A stretch of DNA of 43,309 nt, taken from positions 1 to 43,309 of the IMG/VR virus record IMGVR_UViG_3300028392_001847. One strand, 5' to 3'. The notes beneath the pieces were generated by a model. It made no database searches and was not told where the DNA came from. It saw only the letters and a program-made list of their open reading frames with translations. The DNA is from a virus. A program made the translations under genes and the position numbers. Position 1 is the first letter of the stretch. Each line of letters begins with the position of its first letter. Shown piece by piece: positions 1 through 6,482 of the stretch.

Positions 1-77
1 TTTTGGTTAAGTAGGAATTTCTACCCCTACATATATATAACGCCATAGCCTGCACATCCGTTGACAAGTATTTTAGC

Positions 78-102
78 CAAAAGAAAAGCACCCGAAGGTG
101 CT
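78..102 (-). terminator. Rho-independent terminator of the leftmost minus-strand gene
   Basis: Read on the minus strand, a 6-bp stem (AGCACC/GGTGCT, plus-strand 87-92 and 97-102) with a UUCG tetraloop is followed by a U-rich run. It lies about 45 nt past the stop of the gene at 146-418. The first 77 bases show no gene that I can support. Confidence 0.8.
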
Positions 103-145
103 AGTGAATGTTACGCTATTCTGGCGAACTAGCTATGCTAATGTA

Positions 146-418
146 TTACTTCTTTGCAACGCCTTGGTTCACAAAGCTATACATCTTTTCAGCTGTTTCC
201 AACACTTTGTCAAGTCCTGGAAACTCAGGCATACCCACTGTGGTAACCAACTTGCCTGTAGCTGGATCTTTGGCAGTGGTCATTTCCCAGCCTTGGAATT
301 TGGCGTGGAAGTCGTCTTGTACTAGGCTTTTGGCCATGCCCAAGATGTCAGTACGGATTTCGTAGCCGTTCTTGCTGAATTTAACTTCTGGTAGTTTTGG
401 TGTTTCAAATTGTGACAT
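146..418 (-). CDS. Conserved small phage protein of unknown function
   Basis: This 90-residue soluble protein begins MSQFETPKLPEVKFSKNGYE. The start was chosen because an AGGAGATT Shine-Dalgarno lies just upstream (plus-strand 420-428); a longer frame has a poor start 39 nt further out. It has no signal peptide, membrane segment or cysteine. The NGYEIRT stretch is reminiscent, from memory, of small proteins in marine T4-like phages, but I cannot give a function. It has a late motif at 472-477, a leader hairpin at 450-467 and a terminator at 78-102, so it is a complete single-gene late unit. Strong dedicated expression would suit an abundant protein, which is inference. Confidence 0.75.
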   Translation of the reverse strand: MSQFETPKLPEVKFSKNGYEIRTDILGMAKSLVQDDFHAKFQGWEMTTAKDPATGKLVTTVGMPEFPGLDKVLETAEKMYSFVNQGVAKK

Positions 419-449
419 AATAATCTCCTGTGTGTTTAATGTCTGTATT

Positions 450-467
450 GACAGCAACTTTGCTGTC
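450..467 (-). promoter_or_regulatory. Leader hairpin between late promoter and SD
   Basis: A perfect 8-bp stem (GACAGCAA/TTGCTGTC) with a 2-nt spacer, which would open to a 4-nt or larger loop, lies just after the late motif at 472-477 and before the SD of the gene at 146-418. It may protect the 5' end of the transcript. Confidence 0.55.
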
Positions 468-471
468 CATG

Positions 472-477
472 TATTTA
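472..477 (-). promoter_or_regulatory. T4-type late promoter motif
   Basis: ATAAATAC on the minus strand about 54 nt before the start at 418, followed by a leader hairpin and SD. It matches the TATAAATA core of T4 late promoters. Confidence 0.6.
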
Positions 478-515
478 TTATACAGTGTACAAGACTGTGT
501 GTAAAGCTGAATGAC

Positions 516-1091
516 TTATTTTTTAAACTTGTTTACTCTTTCTTTAACAAGTCTAACAACAGCATCACTCAGCACAACTTCATAGTGGTTGCAGTCCACT
601 TCTACTAGTTCCATATCCGCATGATGCCGTTGACTGGCAATAGTTACAACGCCATCGTTAGGCTCATGCATAAATGGGCTTTGCCCTTTCACCGTAACAA
701 TGTTGGTCCACGGATGCTGTATCTTGATACGTTTAGCCTGCTTCATTACCCACGAACTGGGTCCAATATCACGCATCAGTCTGCTGAATGGCAAGAAGTA
801 TTGAGCATAGTCCGCTACTTCAGCACCACCATATGGAGTGCTTAGTGTCACAGCACCCTTAACTATATTAGGCATGCTGTTGGCCAAGTGCAATGCGTAT
901 ATACCACCAAGACTATGCGCAACAAACACTATGTCCTTATGATCCTGCAACGCAGTCTGCATATCTTTGAAGTTGTTTTCAAACCCGTTGCGACTATCGT
1001 AGTTAATGTCTAGTCCTGTGCCCAGTTTACTTTTAATATAGTTGAAGCTCTCGCTGGTGGCATTTGCCCCGTGAATATACACTAAGTTCAT
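516..1091 (-). CDS. Alpha/beta-hydrolase (lipase/esterase-like)
   Basis: This 191-residue protein is a compact alpha/beta hydrolase. It starts with the oxyanion-type turn VYIHGANA (residues about 4-11). Near residue 60 it carries the nucleophile elbow as VAHSLGG, with Ala in place of the first Gly of GxSxG. A candidate acid Asp lies in EPNDGVV and a candidate catalytic His in the late CNHYEV. It lacks a signal peptide and membrane segments, so it should act in the host cytoplasm. Substrate is unknown; acyl esters or lipids are possible. A late TAAATA motif lies only 5 nt before the ATG with no SD, so the mRNA may be leaderless. RGXA/PGAP1-type lipase-like proteins are alternatives. Confidence 0.82.
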   Translation of the reverse strand: MNLVYIHGANATSESFNYIKSKLGTGLDINYDSRNGFENNFKDMQTALQDHKDIVFVAHSLGGIYALHLANSMPNIVKGAVTLSTPYGGAEVADYAQYFLPFSRLMRDIGPSSWVMKQAKRIKIQHPWTNIVTVKGQSPFMHEPNDGVVTIASQRHHADMELVEVDCNHYEVVLSDAVVRLVKERVNKFKK

Positions 1092-1096
1092 GCCAA

Positions 1097-1102
1097 TATT
1101 TA
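1097..1102 (-). promoter_or_regulatory. Late promoter motif 5 nt before a start codon
   Basis: The minus strand reads GATAAATATTGGCATG: TAAATA, five bases, then the ATG of the hydrolase at 1091. If used as a T4 late promoter the transcript would begin at or next to the ATG. Confidence 0.55.
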
Positions 1103-1110
1103 TCGGTAGT

Positions 1111-1221
1111 TTACTGTGCTATTACCAAGTACACAACAATGGCCGCAATGGCCCATGTCGCGGCTCGTTCACCGTACTTGTGTTCAAAGTGTTGAACAGC
1201 TTCAAATACTTTAGTTGCCAT
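1111..1221 (-). CDS. Small single-membrane-span protein (36 aa)
   Basis: A 36-residue reading frame, MATKVFEAVQ then HFEHKYGERA, followed by a hydrophobic segment ATWAIAAIVVYLVIA at residues about 21-35 and a final Gln. The amphipathic N-terminus followed by one C-terminal membrane helix suggests a tail-anchored inner-membrane peptide. It overlaps the end of the upstream small gene by 11 nt, the same coupling seen elsewhere in this genome. Function is unknown; a holin-associated or membrane-modifying role is possible but nothing in the sequence specifies it. Confidence 0.6.
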   Translation of the reverse strand: MATKVFEAVQHFEHKYGERAATWAIAAIVVYLVIAQ

Positions 1222-1330
1222 ATACTGCCTTGGCTTCTTCTACTCGGCCTTGACGTGCGAGCCACGCCGCATGACGAGCTTCGCCTACTGAGACTAAGAT
1301 TGTCCAAATTGAGTTAAGAATGGTTTTCAT
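1211..1330 (-). CDS. Small protein of unknown function (39 aa)
   Basis: A 39-residue frame, MKTILNSIWTILVSVGEARH then AAWLARQGRVEEAKAVYGN. The N-terminal third is hydrophobic and the rest is a charged, Ala-rich helix. Its ATG overlaps the TGA of the upstream gene (1327-1330) and its end overlaps the next small gene, giving three translationally coupled small genes in one late transcript. Codon use looks like the neighbours and there is no competing gene. I do not recognise the family. Confidence 0.6.
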   Translation of the reverse strand: MKTILNSIWTILVSVGEARHAAWLARQGRVEEAKAVYGN

Positions 1331-1512
1331 AGTCCACGGCTCCAGTATTTGGCTTCTGAATCGTATTGGCGTTGCCAGTAGTCTACTTCTGCCGCATTAG
1401 TTGGGTTTTTGCTGTTAATATACTGCTCTAAGTGCGTTTGATAACCTGCTTTAGGAAACATTTCTGCCAGTCTTTCTAATATAGAAAGCATTTTATTTGA
1501 TATTGTTGTCAT
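1327..1512 (-). CDS. Small helical protein, possibly DUF3563-like
   Basis: This 61-residue protein contains ERLAEMF near residue 13 and then HLEQYINSKNPTNAAEVDYW, ending in WQRQYDSEAKYWSRGL. The layout of an N-terminal helix, a L(E)xYI segment and a (D/E)xWxRQ helix resembles the small DUF3563 family of proteobacteria, offered only as a tentative relation. An AGGAGTCAC SD lies upstream of the start. It is first in a three-gene minus-strand unit with a late promoter at 1560-1565 and a leader hairpin at 1534-1556. It has no membrane segment. Confidence 0.7.
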   Translation of the reverse strand: MTTISNKMLSILERLAEMFPKAGYQTHLEQYINSKNPTNAAEVDYWQRQYDSEAKYWSRGL

Positions 1513-1533
1513 TTTGTGACTCCTGTGGGTGTT

Positions 1534-1556
1534 AGTAGATACTCATGGTTTCTACT
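1534..1556 (-). promoter_or_regulatory. Leader hairpin of the minus-strand small-gene operon
   Basis: AGTAGA and TCTACT arms (1534-1539, 1551-1556) with an 11-nt loop sit between the late motif (1560-1565) and the SD. This is the same promoter-hairpin-SD order as at 450-477. Confidence 0.45.
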
Positions 1557-1559
1557 GAG

Positions 1560-1565
1560 TATTTA
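1560..1565 (-). promoter_or_regulatory. T4-type late promoter motif
   Basis: TTGATAAATACT on the minus strand about 47 nt upstream of the start at 1512, driving the three-gene small-protein operon. Confidence 0.55.
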
Positions 1566-1602
1566 TCAAGTATACGTGGCATTGCACAAATAATCAACTT
1601 GA

Positions 1603-1631
1603 TTGATGTTCTTATCATTGTTGTGTATAAT
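1603..1631 (+). promoter_or_regulatory. Sigma70-like promoter
   Basis: TTGATG, a 17-bp spacer and a perfect TATAAT (1626-1631). A late-type motif TAAATA follows at 1636-1641, so the operon starting at 1660 may be read by both host-type and late-modified polymerase. The region lies between divergent transcription units. Confidence 0.7.
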
Positions 1632-1659
1632 ACCATAAATACAGTTGGAAACTAAATTC

Positions 1660-1911
1660 ATGCGAAAAAGCACTAGAAGTATTTTACAAGAGTTAAACGA
1701 CATTGGTCTAAGCCGAAATTCGGATCTAGTCATAGAGAGCCGCGGCTCAAACATTATCCAAAGTGCTATCAATCTACTGACTATGATTCGAGAAAACTAT
1801 GACATAGAAACTGCCGCTGAGTTAGAGCGTAGATTTATCAATAGCATTAGAACTAGTGATGCTACCAAGTTCAAACGTGGTATCAAACGTATCCAGGAAT
1901 CAAAAGAATGA
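1660..1911 (+). CDS. Conserved small phage protein of unknown function
   Basis: This 83-residue protein (MRKSTRSILQELNDIG...) is predicted to be mostly helical and basic at both ends, ending in KFKRGIKRIQESKE. The ATG at 1660 was preferred over an in-frame TTG at 1645. It has no membrane segment or cysteine motif. It overlaps the following nucleotidyltransferase-like gene by an ATGA junction, so the two are probably co-translated. I do not assign a function. Confidence 0.75.
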   Translation: MRKSTRSILQELNDIGLSRNSDLVIESRGSNIIQSAINLLTMIRENYDIETAAELERRFINSIRTSDATKFKRGIKRIQESKE

Positions 1912-2750
1912 GCGGTAATGCACTTAAAAAGCTAGGCATAGATATACTAGCCAACGGTCCAACTAAGGGTGTGCTGGTTCGCCTAACACCAACTCAGTAT
2001 ATGGAAATAAAGAACGGACTACAGCCTGTGTTAGAAAGTATAGGCGACTCTGGATTCTGGCGCAGTGGCGGTGCTGGTTCGTTTGATCCGGAACACAGGT
2101 ATGCACACAAAGGTACTAGTAAAATTGACAGCGGCGATGTAGATGTGTTCATGGACGCAGTCAGTATTAAACAAAAATTACAGCTAGACCCTGGTACAGA
2201 TGATGCTGGTGTACGCAAAGCAGTAGCACAGCACATGACTCAGCACTATCCCACACTGCAAATAGGTAAGAATGTACACATAGGCTATCCTACCGGGCAC
2301 GAAATAGAAGGATTGCCCACATACTTTCAGATAGATCTAATGATCATGGAACATGCACATGAAATAGGTAAACATCATGAGCACGACTATTCTGTTAAAG
2401 ATAGTCCCTACGGTGGACAAGATCAACAGTTTGCCATGGCCAGTGTGATTAATACTATCCCAGGACATCCTCCTAAAACATTCCAATACAACGGCTTTGG
2501 TGGAGCACTACAAGATCGTGCTACTGGCGAAGTAGTCACACGTGACATAGACAAAGTAGCTGAAATTGCGCTAGGTGCTGGAGCAACTGCTGAAGATCTA
2601 GGCAATGTAGAAAGTATTATTGCTCGAGTGGGCGGCATCAATAGCCCACGCTTAGAACAATTCCGTGCAGATATGGCTAAAAAGTACCCGCATCTGCAAG
2701 AAGGTACCGTAGATTGGTTCAAAGCTATACGCCAAAAAATGTCTCTTTGA
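1908..2750 (+). CDS. Nucleotidyltransferase-fold-like phage protein
   Basis: This 280-residue soluble protein has an N-terminal region with a Gly-rich stretch (RSGGAGSFDPEH near 53-64), followed by IDSGDVDVFMD (about 73-83) and, further on, YFQIDLMI (about 139-146). A DxD pair on one strand and a third Asp on a following strand is the metal-binding layout of the polymerase-beta-like nucleotidyltransferase superfamily. The target is unknown. It is coupled by ATGA to the gene before it. A second, more canonical nucleotidyltransferase lies at 4370. The assignment rests on motif spacing only, so it could be another alpha/beta fold. Confidence 0.55.
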   Translation: MSGNALKKLGIDILANGPTKGVLVRLTPTQYMEIKNGLQPVLESIGDSGFWRSGGAGSFDPEHRYAHKGTSKIDSGDVDVFMDAVSIKQKLQLDPGTDDAGVRKAVAQHMTQHYPTLQIGKNVHIGYPTGHEIEGLPTYFQIDLMIMEHAHEIGKHHEHDYSVKDSPYGGQDQQFAMASVINTIPGHPPKTFQYNGFGGALQDRATGEVVTRDIDKVAEIALGAGATAEDLGNVESIIARVGGINSPRLEQFRADMAKKYPHLQEGTVDWFKAIRQKMSL

Positions 2751-2772
2751 GCCCGGTTTTTGCCCAAAGTGG

Positions 2773-2778
2773 TAAATA
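2773..2778 (+). promoter_or_regulatory. T4-type late promoter motif
   Basis: GGTAAATAATATT about 70 nt before the structural-type gene at 2848, followed by the hairpin at 2805-2821 and a strong SD. Confidence 0.5.
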
Positions 2779-2804
2779 ATATTACAAAGGCTTTTTAATA
2801 AGCC

Positions 2805-2821
2805 GCTCGAAGAGTTCGAGC
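2805..2821 (+). promoter_or_regulatory. Leader hairpin with GAG triloop
   Basis: GCTCGAA-GAG-TTCGAGC: a perfect 7-bp stem with a 3-nt loop in the leader of the gene at 2848. A shorter stem with the same GCTCG/GAG/CGAGC core occurs at 3910-3922. Confidence 0.6.
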
Positions 2822-2847
2822 AGTTATGGACATTTAGGAGAAAAATT

Positions 2848-3333
2848 ATGCCATCACTATTAGGTACAACAGTAGCAACAAATTACGGACGTATGGTCCC
2901 ACAACAAGGTTACGGTGTAGGTTCACTATTCAGTAACTTTGGAACACGTCAATTACGTGTATTGAAAGTAACAGCAACAGGAAACGACGGTTCAACAGCA
3001 GTAGCGTTCCAAAAAGATACAGGTCTATCCGGCGGCGCCGCTTACTCAGTAGTTGGTACAGGTTACCAAGCTTCAAACAGCGCATTCTCTAAAGCAGTTC
3101 GCGCACTACAAGTTGGCGCTGAAATTTACCAAGTATTCACACCTGGTACAACTGGTTTCTTGGTTCTTGTTACAGAAGACACAGTTAATGACAGCGACAC
3201 AACTGGTAACACAGCAGACGGATCATACGGTGATCTAGAAGCAGCCGTTGTAGCTAGTCTAGGATTTGGTGGTTCATCTACATGCACTATCGCAACCGTG
3301 ACTACTGATGCCACAGGCGTTGCTTTCGCTTAA
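2848..3333 (+). CDS. Probable virion structural protein
   Basis: This 161-residue protein is rich in Gly, Ser, Thr, Ala and Val with almost no Lys/Glu helix pattern: MPSLLGTTVATNYGRMVPQQ, then beta-type repeats to a TTDATGVAFA end. Such composition is typical of beta-structured capsid-decoration or tail proteins. It is the only gene between a late motif with leader hairpin and a strong terminator (3363-3392), and has a good AGGAGAAAAATT SD, so it should be abundantly made late. No signal peptide or membrane helix. I cannot name the family; capsid decoration or a tail-associated role is inference. Confidence 0.7.
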   Translation: MPSLLGTTVATNYGRMVPQQGYGVGSLFSNFGTRQLRVLKVTATGNDGSTAVAFQKDTGLSGGAAYSVVGTGYQASNSAFSKAVRALQVGAEIYQVFTPGTTGFLVLVTEDTVNDSDTTGNTADGSYGDLEAAVVASLGFGGSSTCTIATVTTDATGVAFA

Positions 3334-3362
3334 TAGCTTTATTTCTCAGGGATGGGAAGACT

Positions 3363-3392
3363 AAGCCTCACTTTTATAGTGGGGCTTTTTTA
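3363..3392 (+). terminator. Rho-independent terminator
   Basis: AAGCCTCAC pairs with GTGGGGCTT (one G-U pair) around a 7-nt loop, followed by TTTTT. It ends the single-gene unit of the probable structural protein. Confidence 0.85.
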
Positions 3393-3399
3393 CGACTGT

Positions 3400-3405
3400 T
3401 AAATA
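3400..3405 (+). promoter_or_regulatory. Late promoter motif 4 nt before a start codon
   Basis: GTTAAATATGTGATG: TAAATA is followed by TGTG and then the ATG at 3410, with no SD in the gap. Confidence 0.5.
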
Positions 3406-3409
3406 TGTG

Positions 3410-3811
3410 ATGGAATACAAACTCTACACACTTGTTGATATTACACATACTGGACAGCATAGGTCTGTTCCGGGATCTGAAATTGCACACAAAAAAGAAC
3501 AAAACTTTAACACAATTATACAAACACTGGGTATACGATCTAATATTGTGTGGACATACAAGCCCGACGTAACAGAAGTATGCGGAAGACTTGTTGGGTT
3601 TGATACTGATAAGATTATACGAGTTTGGAGATTTGATTGGTCCACAGATCTTGACTTTAACTATGAGGTCGACGGTGATCCAGTTGGTATGTTGCTACAG
3701 GACTTTCATTTAGTTCCCTACATAAATAACTTAGACGAAGATATGGAACAGGAGTACGCAGTATTCAACACATACGATCCTGGTAAGAATATTAGTTTCT
3801 TTAAAAAATAA
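3410..3811 (+). CDS. Conserved phage protein of unknown function
   Basis: This 133-residue soluble protein begins MEYKLYTLVDITHTGQH (a GTG one codon upstream is an alternative start). Its composition is mixed alpha/beta with acidic C-terminal segments (NLDEDMEQEY). It contains a single Cys and no recognisable catalytic signature. From memory the opening VDITHTGQ and a following NFNT segment recur in marine T4-like phages as an unassigned family. It follows a terminator and carries its own late motif at minimal distance from the start. Confidence 0.75.
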   Translation: MEYKLYTLVDITHTGQHRSVPGSEIAHKKEQNFNTIIQTLGIRSNIVWTYKPDVTEVCGRLVGFDTDKIIRVWRFDWSTDLDFNYEVDGDPVGMLLQDFHLVPYINNLDEDMEQEYAVFNTYDPGKNISFFKK

Positions 3812-3841
3812 ACTAGTGCTATAATATCTCGCATATATTAA

Positions 3842-3847
3842 TAAATA
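3842..3847 (+). promoter_or_regulatory. T4-type late promoter motif
   Basis: AATAAATACTATC followed by a leader of about 100 nt that contains the hairpin at 3910-3922, upstream of the gene at 3952. A TATAAT at about 3820-3825 has no clear -35 partner. Confidence 0.5.
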
Positions 3848-3909
3848 CTATCAGTGTAATTACTATACTACAAAGGCACATAGGCATTCAATCATAAATT
3901 AGGCACATG

Positions 3910-3922
3910 GCTCGGAGCGAGC
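3910..3922 (+). promoter_or_regulatory. Leader hairpin with GAG triloop
   Basis: GCTCG-GAG-CGAGC, a perfect 5-bp stem with the same loop and core stem as 2805-2821, in the leader of the gene at 3952. Confidence 0.5.
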
Positions 3923-3951
3923 ACTTGACTTATAACATTGGAGAGCCCAGA

Positions 3952-4353
3952 ATGGCCACGAAAGAAGCTGTAGCACAAATAGCTATGTTACCAGAGCGTG
4001 TAGGCATAGTTGAAACCAAAGTAGAATCACTCAAAGAACAGATCGTCGACCTCAAGGCCGATGTTAAAGACATGCACGAATGTCTTGACAATACTCGTGA
4101 TGTAGTCTTGGCACAGTTGGACAAGATGACCAATGAATATCGTAGTAATGCTGAAAAGTACTATGAGCATGCCAATCATTTAAATGAACAACAGTCTGCA
4201 CAACACAATGAATTAGCTGGCAAAATTGGCGACTTAGAAAAAGTCAAAAACAAGTACACCACGTATGCCATGGTTGGTCTGGCATTTGCCGCAGGCACAG
4301 GTTGGATCAATGCTGTTAACTTTCCACACATATTAAAGTTCTTAGGCTTATAA
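3952..4353 (+). CDS. Coiled-coil protein with C-terminal membrane anchor (holin/XhlA-like layout)
   Basis: This 133-residue protein starts MATKEAVAQIAMLPERVGIV after a GGAG SD (an in-frame ATG at 3907 would add 15 unlikely residues spanning the leader hairpin). Residues about 15-105 form a long heptad-rich coiled coil, and residues about 112-130 (YAMVGLAFAAGTGWINAV) are one hydrophobic helix. This layout resembles XhlA-type phage membrane proteins and some spanin or holin partners. Its late leader fits a virion or lysis role. Function is inferred from layout only. Confidence 0.7.
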   Translation: MATKEAVAQIAMLPERVGIVETKVESLKEQIVDLKADVKDMHECLDNTRDVVLAQLDKMTNEYRSNAEKYYEHANHLNEQQSAQHNELAGKIGDLEKVKNKYTTYAMVGLAFAAGTGWINAVNFPHILKFLGL

Positions 4354-4359
4354 TACTGT

Positions 4360-4365
4360 TAAATA
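4360..4365 (+). promoter_or_regulatory. Late promoter motif 4 nt before a start codon
   Basis: GTTAAATACAGTATG: TAAATA, four bases, then the ATG at 4370. No SD is present. Confidence 0.55.
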
Positions 4366-4369
4366 CAGT

Positions 4370-5080
4370 ATGAACTTTCAAGAGATCTCAATATCCCCTG
4401 TTACCTATAACAGCGAACTTAATCCCCTACTGTGGGAGAATAATCATTTAGAAACCACAGTTCGATACAAGTTGATGTCAATAGCTTTGCATTTTGCCAA
4501 GTTTCTAAATGTTACAAAGTTAAACTTAAGAGATATCACGATCAGTGGATCAAATGCCGCGTATGGGTATGGCCCGCATAGTGACCTAGATCTGCATCTA
4601 GTAGTTGACATGCCCAAAGATCAACCAGAACTAGCTGAACTATACACTGCCAAAAAGAATCAGTATAACTTTACATATGACATCAACATCAAAGGTATTG
4701 ATGTAGAATTGTATGTGCAAGATGTGCAACAGCCGCATCATTCAGCAGGCATATACTCTGTACTAAACGATCACTGGTTAGTTAAACCTACTCACAAAAT
4801 TCCACACATTCGAGATGCCGAAGTTAAAAGCAAAGCTCGAAATTATGCCAGTAAGATCAATCAAGCAATGCGCTCAAATGACTTAAATACAGCTGAAGAA
4901 ACAATGTCGGATATTCGTAGACTGCGCCAAACTGGACTTCAAGCTGGTGGCGAGTATTCAGTAGAAAACCTAGCTTTTAAACTACTACGTGCTCGTGGAA
5001 AAATTGACAAGTTTCGTAAACACATTGACAAATTAACAAGTGCTAAATTAAGCCTGGGAGAACACCATGAAGATCAGTGA
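4370..5080 (+). CDS. Minimal nucleotidyltransferase
   Basis: This 236-residue protein carries the classic polymerase-beta-like signature: ITISGSNAAYGYGPHSDLDL with HLVVD following (about residues 56-80), i.e. GS, then the DxD metal site, and a third acidic residue in GIDVELYV (about 110-117). The C-terminal half is helical and basic. Such enzymes transfer an NMP to nucleic acid, protein or small molecules; the target here is unknown. It is the first gene of a coupled group (overlaps the next by 14 nt) and appears to be expressed from a leaderless late transcript. Fold assignment is secure; substrate is not. Confidence 0.82.
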   Translation: MNFQEISISPVTYNSELNPLLWENNHLETTVRYKLMSIALHFAKFLNVTKLNLRDITISGSNAAYGYGPHSDLDLHLVVDMPKDQPELAELYTAKKNQYNFTYDINIKGIDVELYVQDVQQPHHSAGIYSVLNDHWLVKPTHKIPHIRDAEVKSKARNYASKINQAMRSNDLNTAEETMSDIRRLRQTGLQAGGEYSVENLAFKLLRARGKIDKFRKHIDKLTSAKLSLGEHHEDQ

Positions 5081-5783
5081 TATCGTAGAACATGCTAAAG
5101 GTCGTAGAGCCAAAATCTACACTAAAAAACCTATCAATACAATTGAGCCCAAGAAACCCGAAGCTCCCATGAACGAGGAAGATAAGGAACTAGGTACTAT
5201 CACAGCTCCTCCAGGACCAGACGGTAATGTTCAAATGAAAACACCCGATGGCAAAACAACAACAATGCCGGCAAAAGACATGGTTGCCAAAGATGATACT
5301 ACTCAACAAGTACCGGCTACACCGGGATCCGACCTAGTAGGCGACAAGGTAGTACAGACATCGGAAGACTACGAAGAAGATGAACATGAGCATCCAAGTC
5401 ATGCACATTTTCACGATTGGATGAATAGTGAGCATGCTCCGCACGACGATGATAGTGGGGACCATGACATGGTATTCAATAAGGCACTACACTTCTTGTC
5501 GGATAAAGTCCACCCAGGCGATATCGAAAATTATGCACACCATTTGACACACAAATTCCACGGTGGGGGAGTTGACGAAGCACAAAGTCCGTTTCCAAGC
5601 CGCAATGAGCCCACAAAAGAAAATCATGGCGAAATAGGCCGAGATGCTGGAGATGCATACATCGCTGATATCCTAGCACAACCTGAAGATGAGTTAGGTC
5701 ATGCTCATGTAAATGAAAGAGCCAATACATTCGGTGCTAAATCTGAATTAGAACACATGTTGCGAATTGCAGGTCTACGATGA
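5067..5783 (+). CDS. Acidic His-rich phage protein of unknown function
   Basis: This 238-residue hydrophilic protein begins MKISDIVEHAKGRRAK, an N-terminus type (MKI-x-(D/E)-(I/L)-V) repeated by neighbours at 5780 and 28713. Residues about 105-140 are extremely rich in Asp, Glu and His (EDYEEDEHEH, then a second cluster APHDDDSGDHD), a possible divalent-metal sink. A Pro/Thr-rich disordered region precedes it. No membrane segments. It overlaps both neighbours, so it is co-translated with the nucleotidyltransferase and the following small protein. An internal-head or scaffold-like protein is possible, but I cannot assign it. Confidence 0.7.
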   Translation: MKISDIVEHAKGRRAKIYTKKPINTIEPKKPEAPMNEEDKELGTITAPPGPDGNVQMKTPDGKTTTMPAKDMVAKDDTTQQVPATPGSDLVGDKVVQTSEDYEEDEHEHPSHAHFHDWMNSEHAPHDDDSGDHDMVFNKALHFLSDKVHPGDIENYAHHLTHKFHGGGVDEAQSPFPSRNEPTKENHGEIGRDAGDAYIADILAQPEDELGHAHVNERANTFGAKSELEHMLRIAGLR

Positions 5784-5986
5784 AAATAAACGAATTAGTA
5801 GGTGAGTTTGGAATCTGGACAACTAATGAAGAAGCAGAGTTGCTGTCCAGATTAAAGACCCCTGTTAAATTAAGCAACCTGAGTGAGCATGATCAATTCA
5901 GGATTCAGACACTCATACGTAAGAGTTTGGTAACTAAGAGTGGAATGAAAGATCCTACTGTAGTTGCAAATGAAAAAACAATCTAA
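5780..5986 (+). CDS. Small winged-helix-like phage protein
   Basis: This 68-residue protein begins MKINELVGEFGIWTTNEEAE. It is mainly helical with a pattern of helix (NEEAELLSRL), short strand (PVKLSNL), helix (EHDQFRIQTLIRKS) and LVTK that resembles a small winged-helix DNA-binding fold. The pattern IWT(T/S)NEEA...IRKSLV is familiar from marine T4-like phages as an unassigned family. It is ATGA-coupled to the gene upstream. DNA binding is inference. Confidence 0.7.
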   Translation: MKINELVGEFGIWTTNEEAELLSRLKTPVKLSNLSEHDQFRIQTLIRKSLVTKSGMKDPTVVANEKTI

Positions 5987-6452
5987 AAATACAAAACCTA
6001 AAACTCCTGCTCTTAAAAATAAATCTAAAATGATTAAAGAGCTGGCTCAGCATTTTGAGGAAACCTTAAATGCTAAACTGCCTATTGCAATACAGCCCGA
6101 CGGCAGTATTGTTTATAAAACATTTGTGATCAGACAACAAGCCACTGGCAACTGGGGATTATACAATATAAACTCTCGAGATTTGATAGAACAGTTTTTC
6201 TTAAAAACCAGTGCCCTGTTAGCGGCCAGAGCATACAGCAAGACATTTTTAGAAAAGTTCTTTGAAATTAAAGAACTCGACAATCAATACTGGGCAAACT
6301 ACTCAGACACCTTAATTTACGCACATAATATACAAAAAGCTAAAGATTTTGAAAGATTTCAAATATTATTAACTAGATTAGAACACAGCAGATTACTAAC
6401 TGAACAATTCAAGGACAGGATTTCCAAGATGTTTAAGTGGTCGTTCGTATAA
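5970..6452 (+). CDS. Conserved phage protein of unknown function
   Basis: This 160-residue protein starts MKKQSKNTKPKTPALKNKSK, a strongly basic tail of about 25 residues, followed by a beta-containing middle (IAIQPDGSIVYKTFVIRQQ, then NWGLYN) and a helical C-terminal half. It overlaps the previous gene by 17 nt. The basic N-terminus could bind nucleic acid. No catalytic motif, cysteine pair or membrane segment is visible. Unassigned. Confidence 0.7.
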   Translation: MKKQSKNTKPKTPALKNKSKMIKELAQHFEETLNAKLPIAIQPDGSIVYKTFVIRQQATGNWGLYNINSRDLIEQFFLKTSALLAARAYSKTFLEKFFEIKELDNQYWANYSDTLIYAHNIQKAKDFERFQILLTRLEHSRLLTEQFKDRISKMFKWSFV

Positions 6453-6455
6453 ATA
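6448..6455 (+). promoter_or_regulatory. T4-type late promoter (full TATAAATA)
   Basis: A perfect TATAAATA overlaps the stop codon of the preceding gene and lies 27 nt before the ATG at 6483, which has a weak AGGATACC SD. Confidence 0.65.
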
Positions 6456-6482
6456 CATACAATAGAAGCTTAGGATACCACC

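Noticed and set aside
1-77. A tRNA or coding end at the left edge
   Set aside because: No cloverleaf and no open frame continues into the window; the first clear element is the minus-strand terminator.
2423-2767. An opposite-strand gene inside the nucleotidyltransferase-like gene
   Set aside because: It shadows a convincing forward protein, with no SD and an atypical composition.
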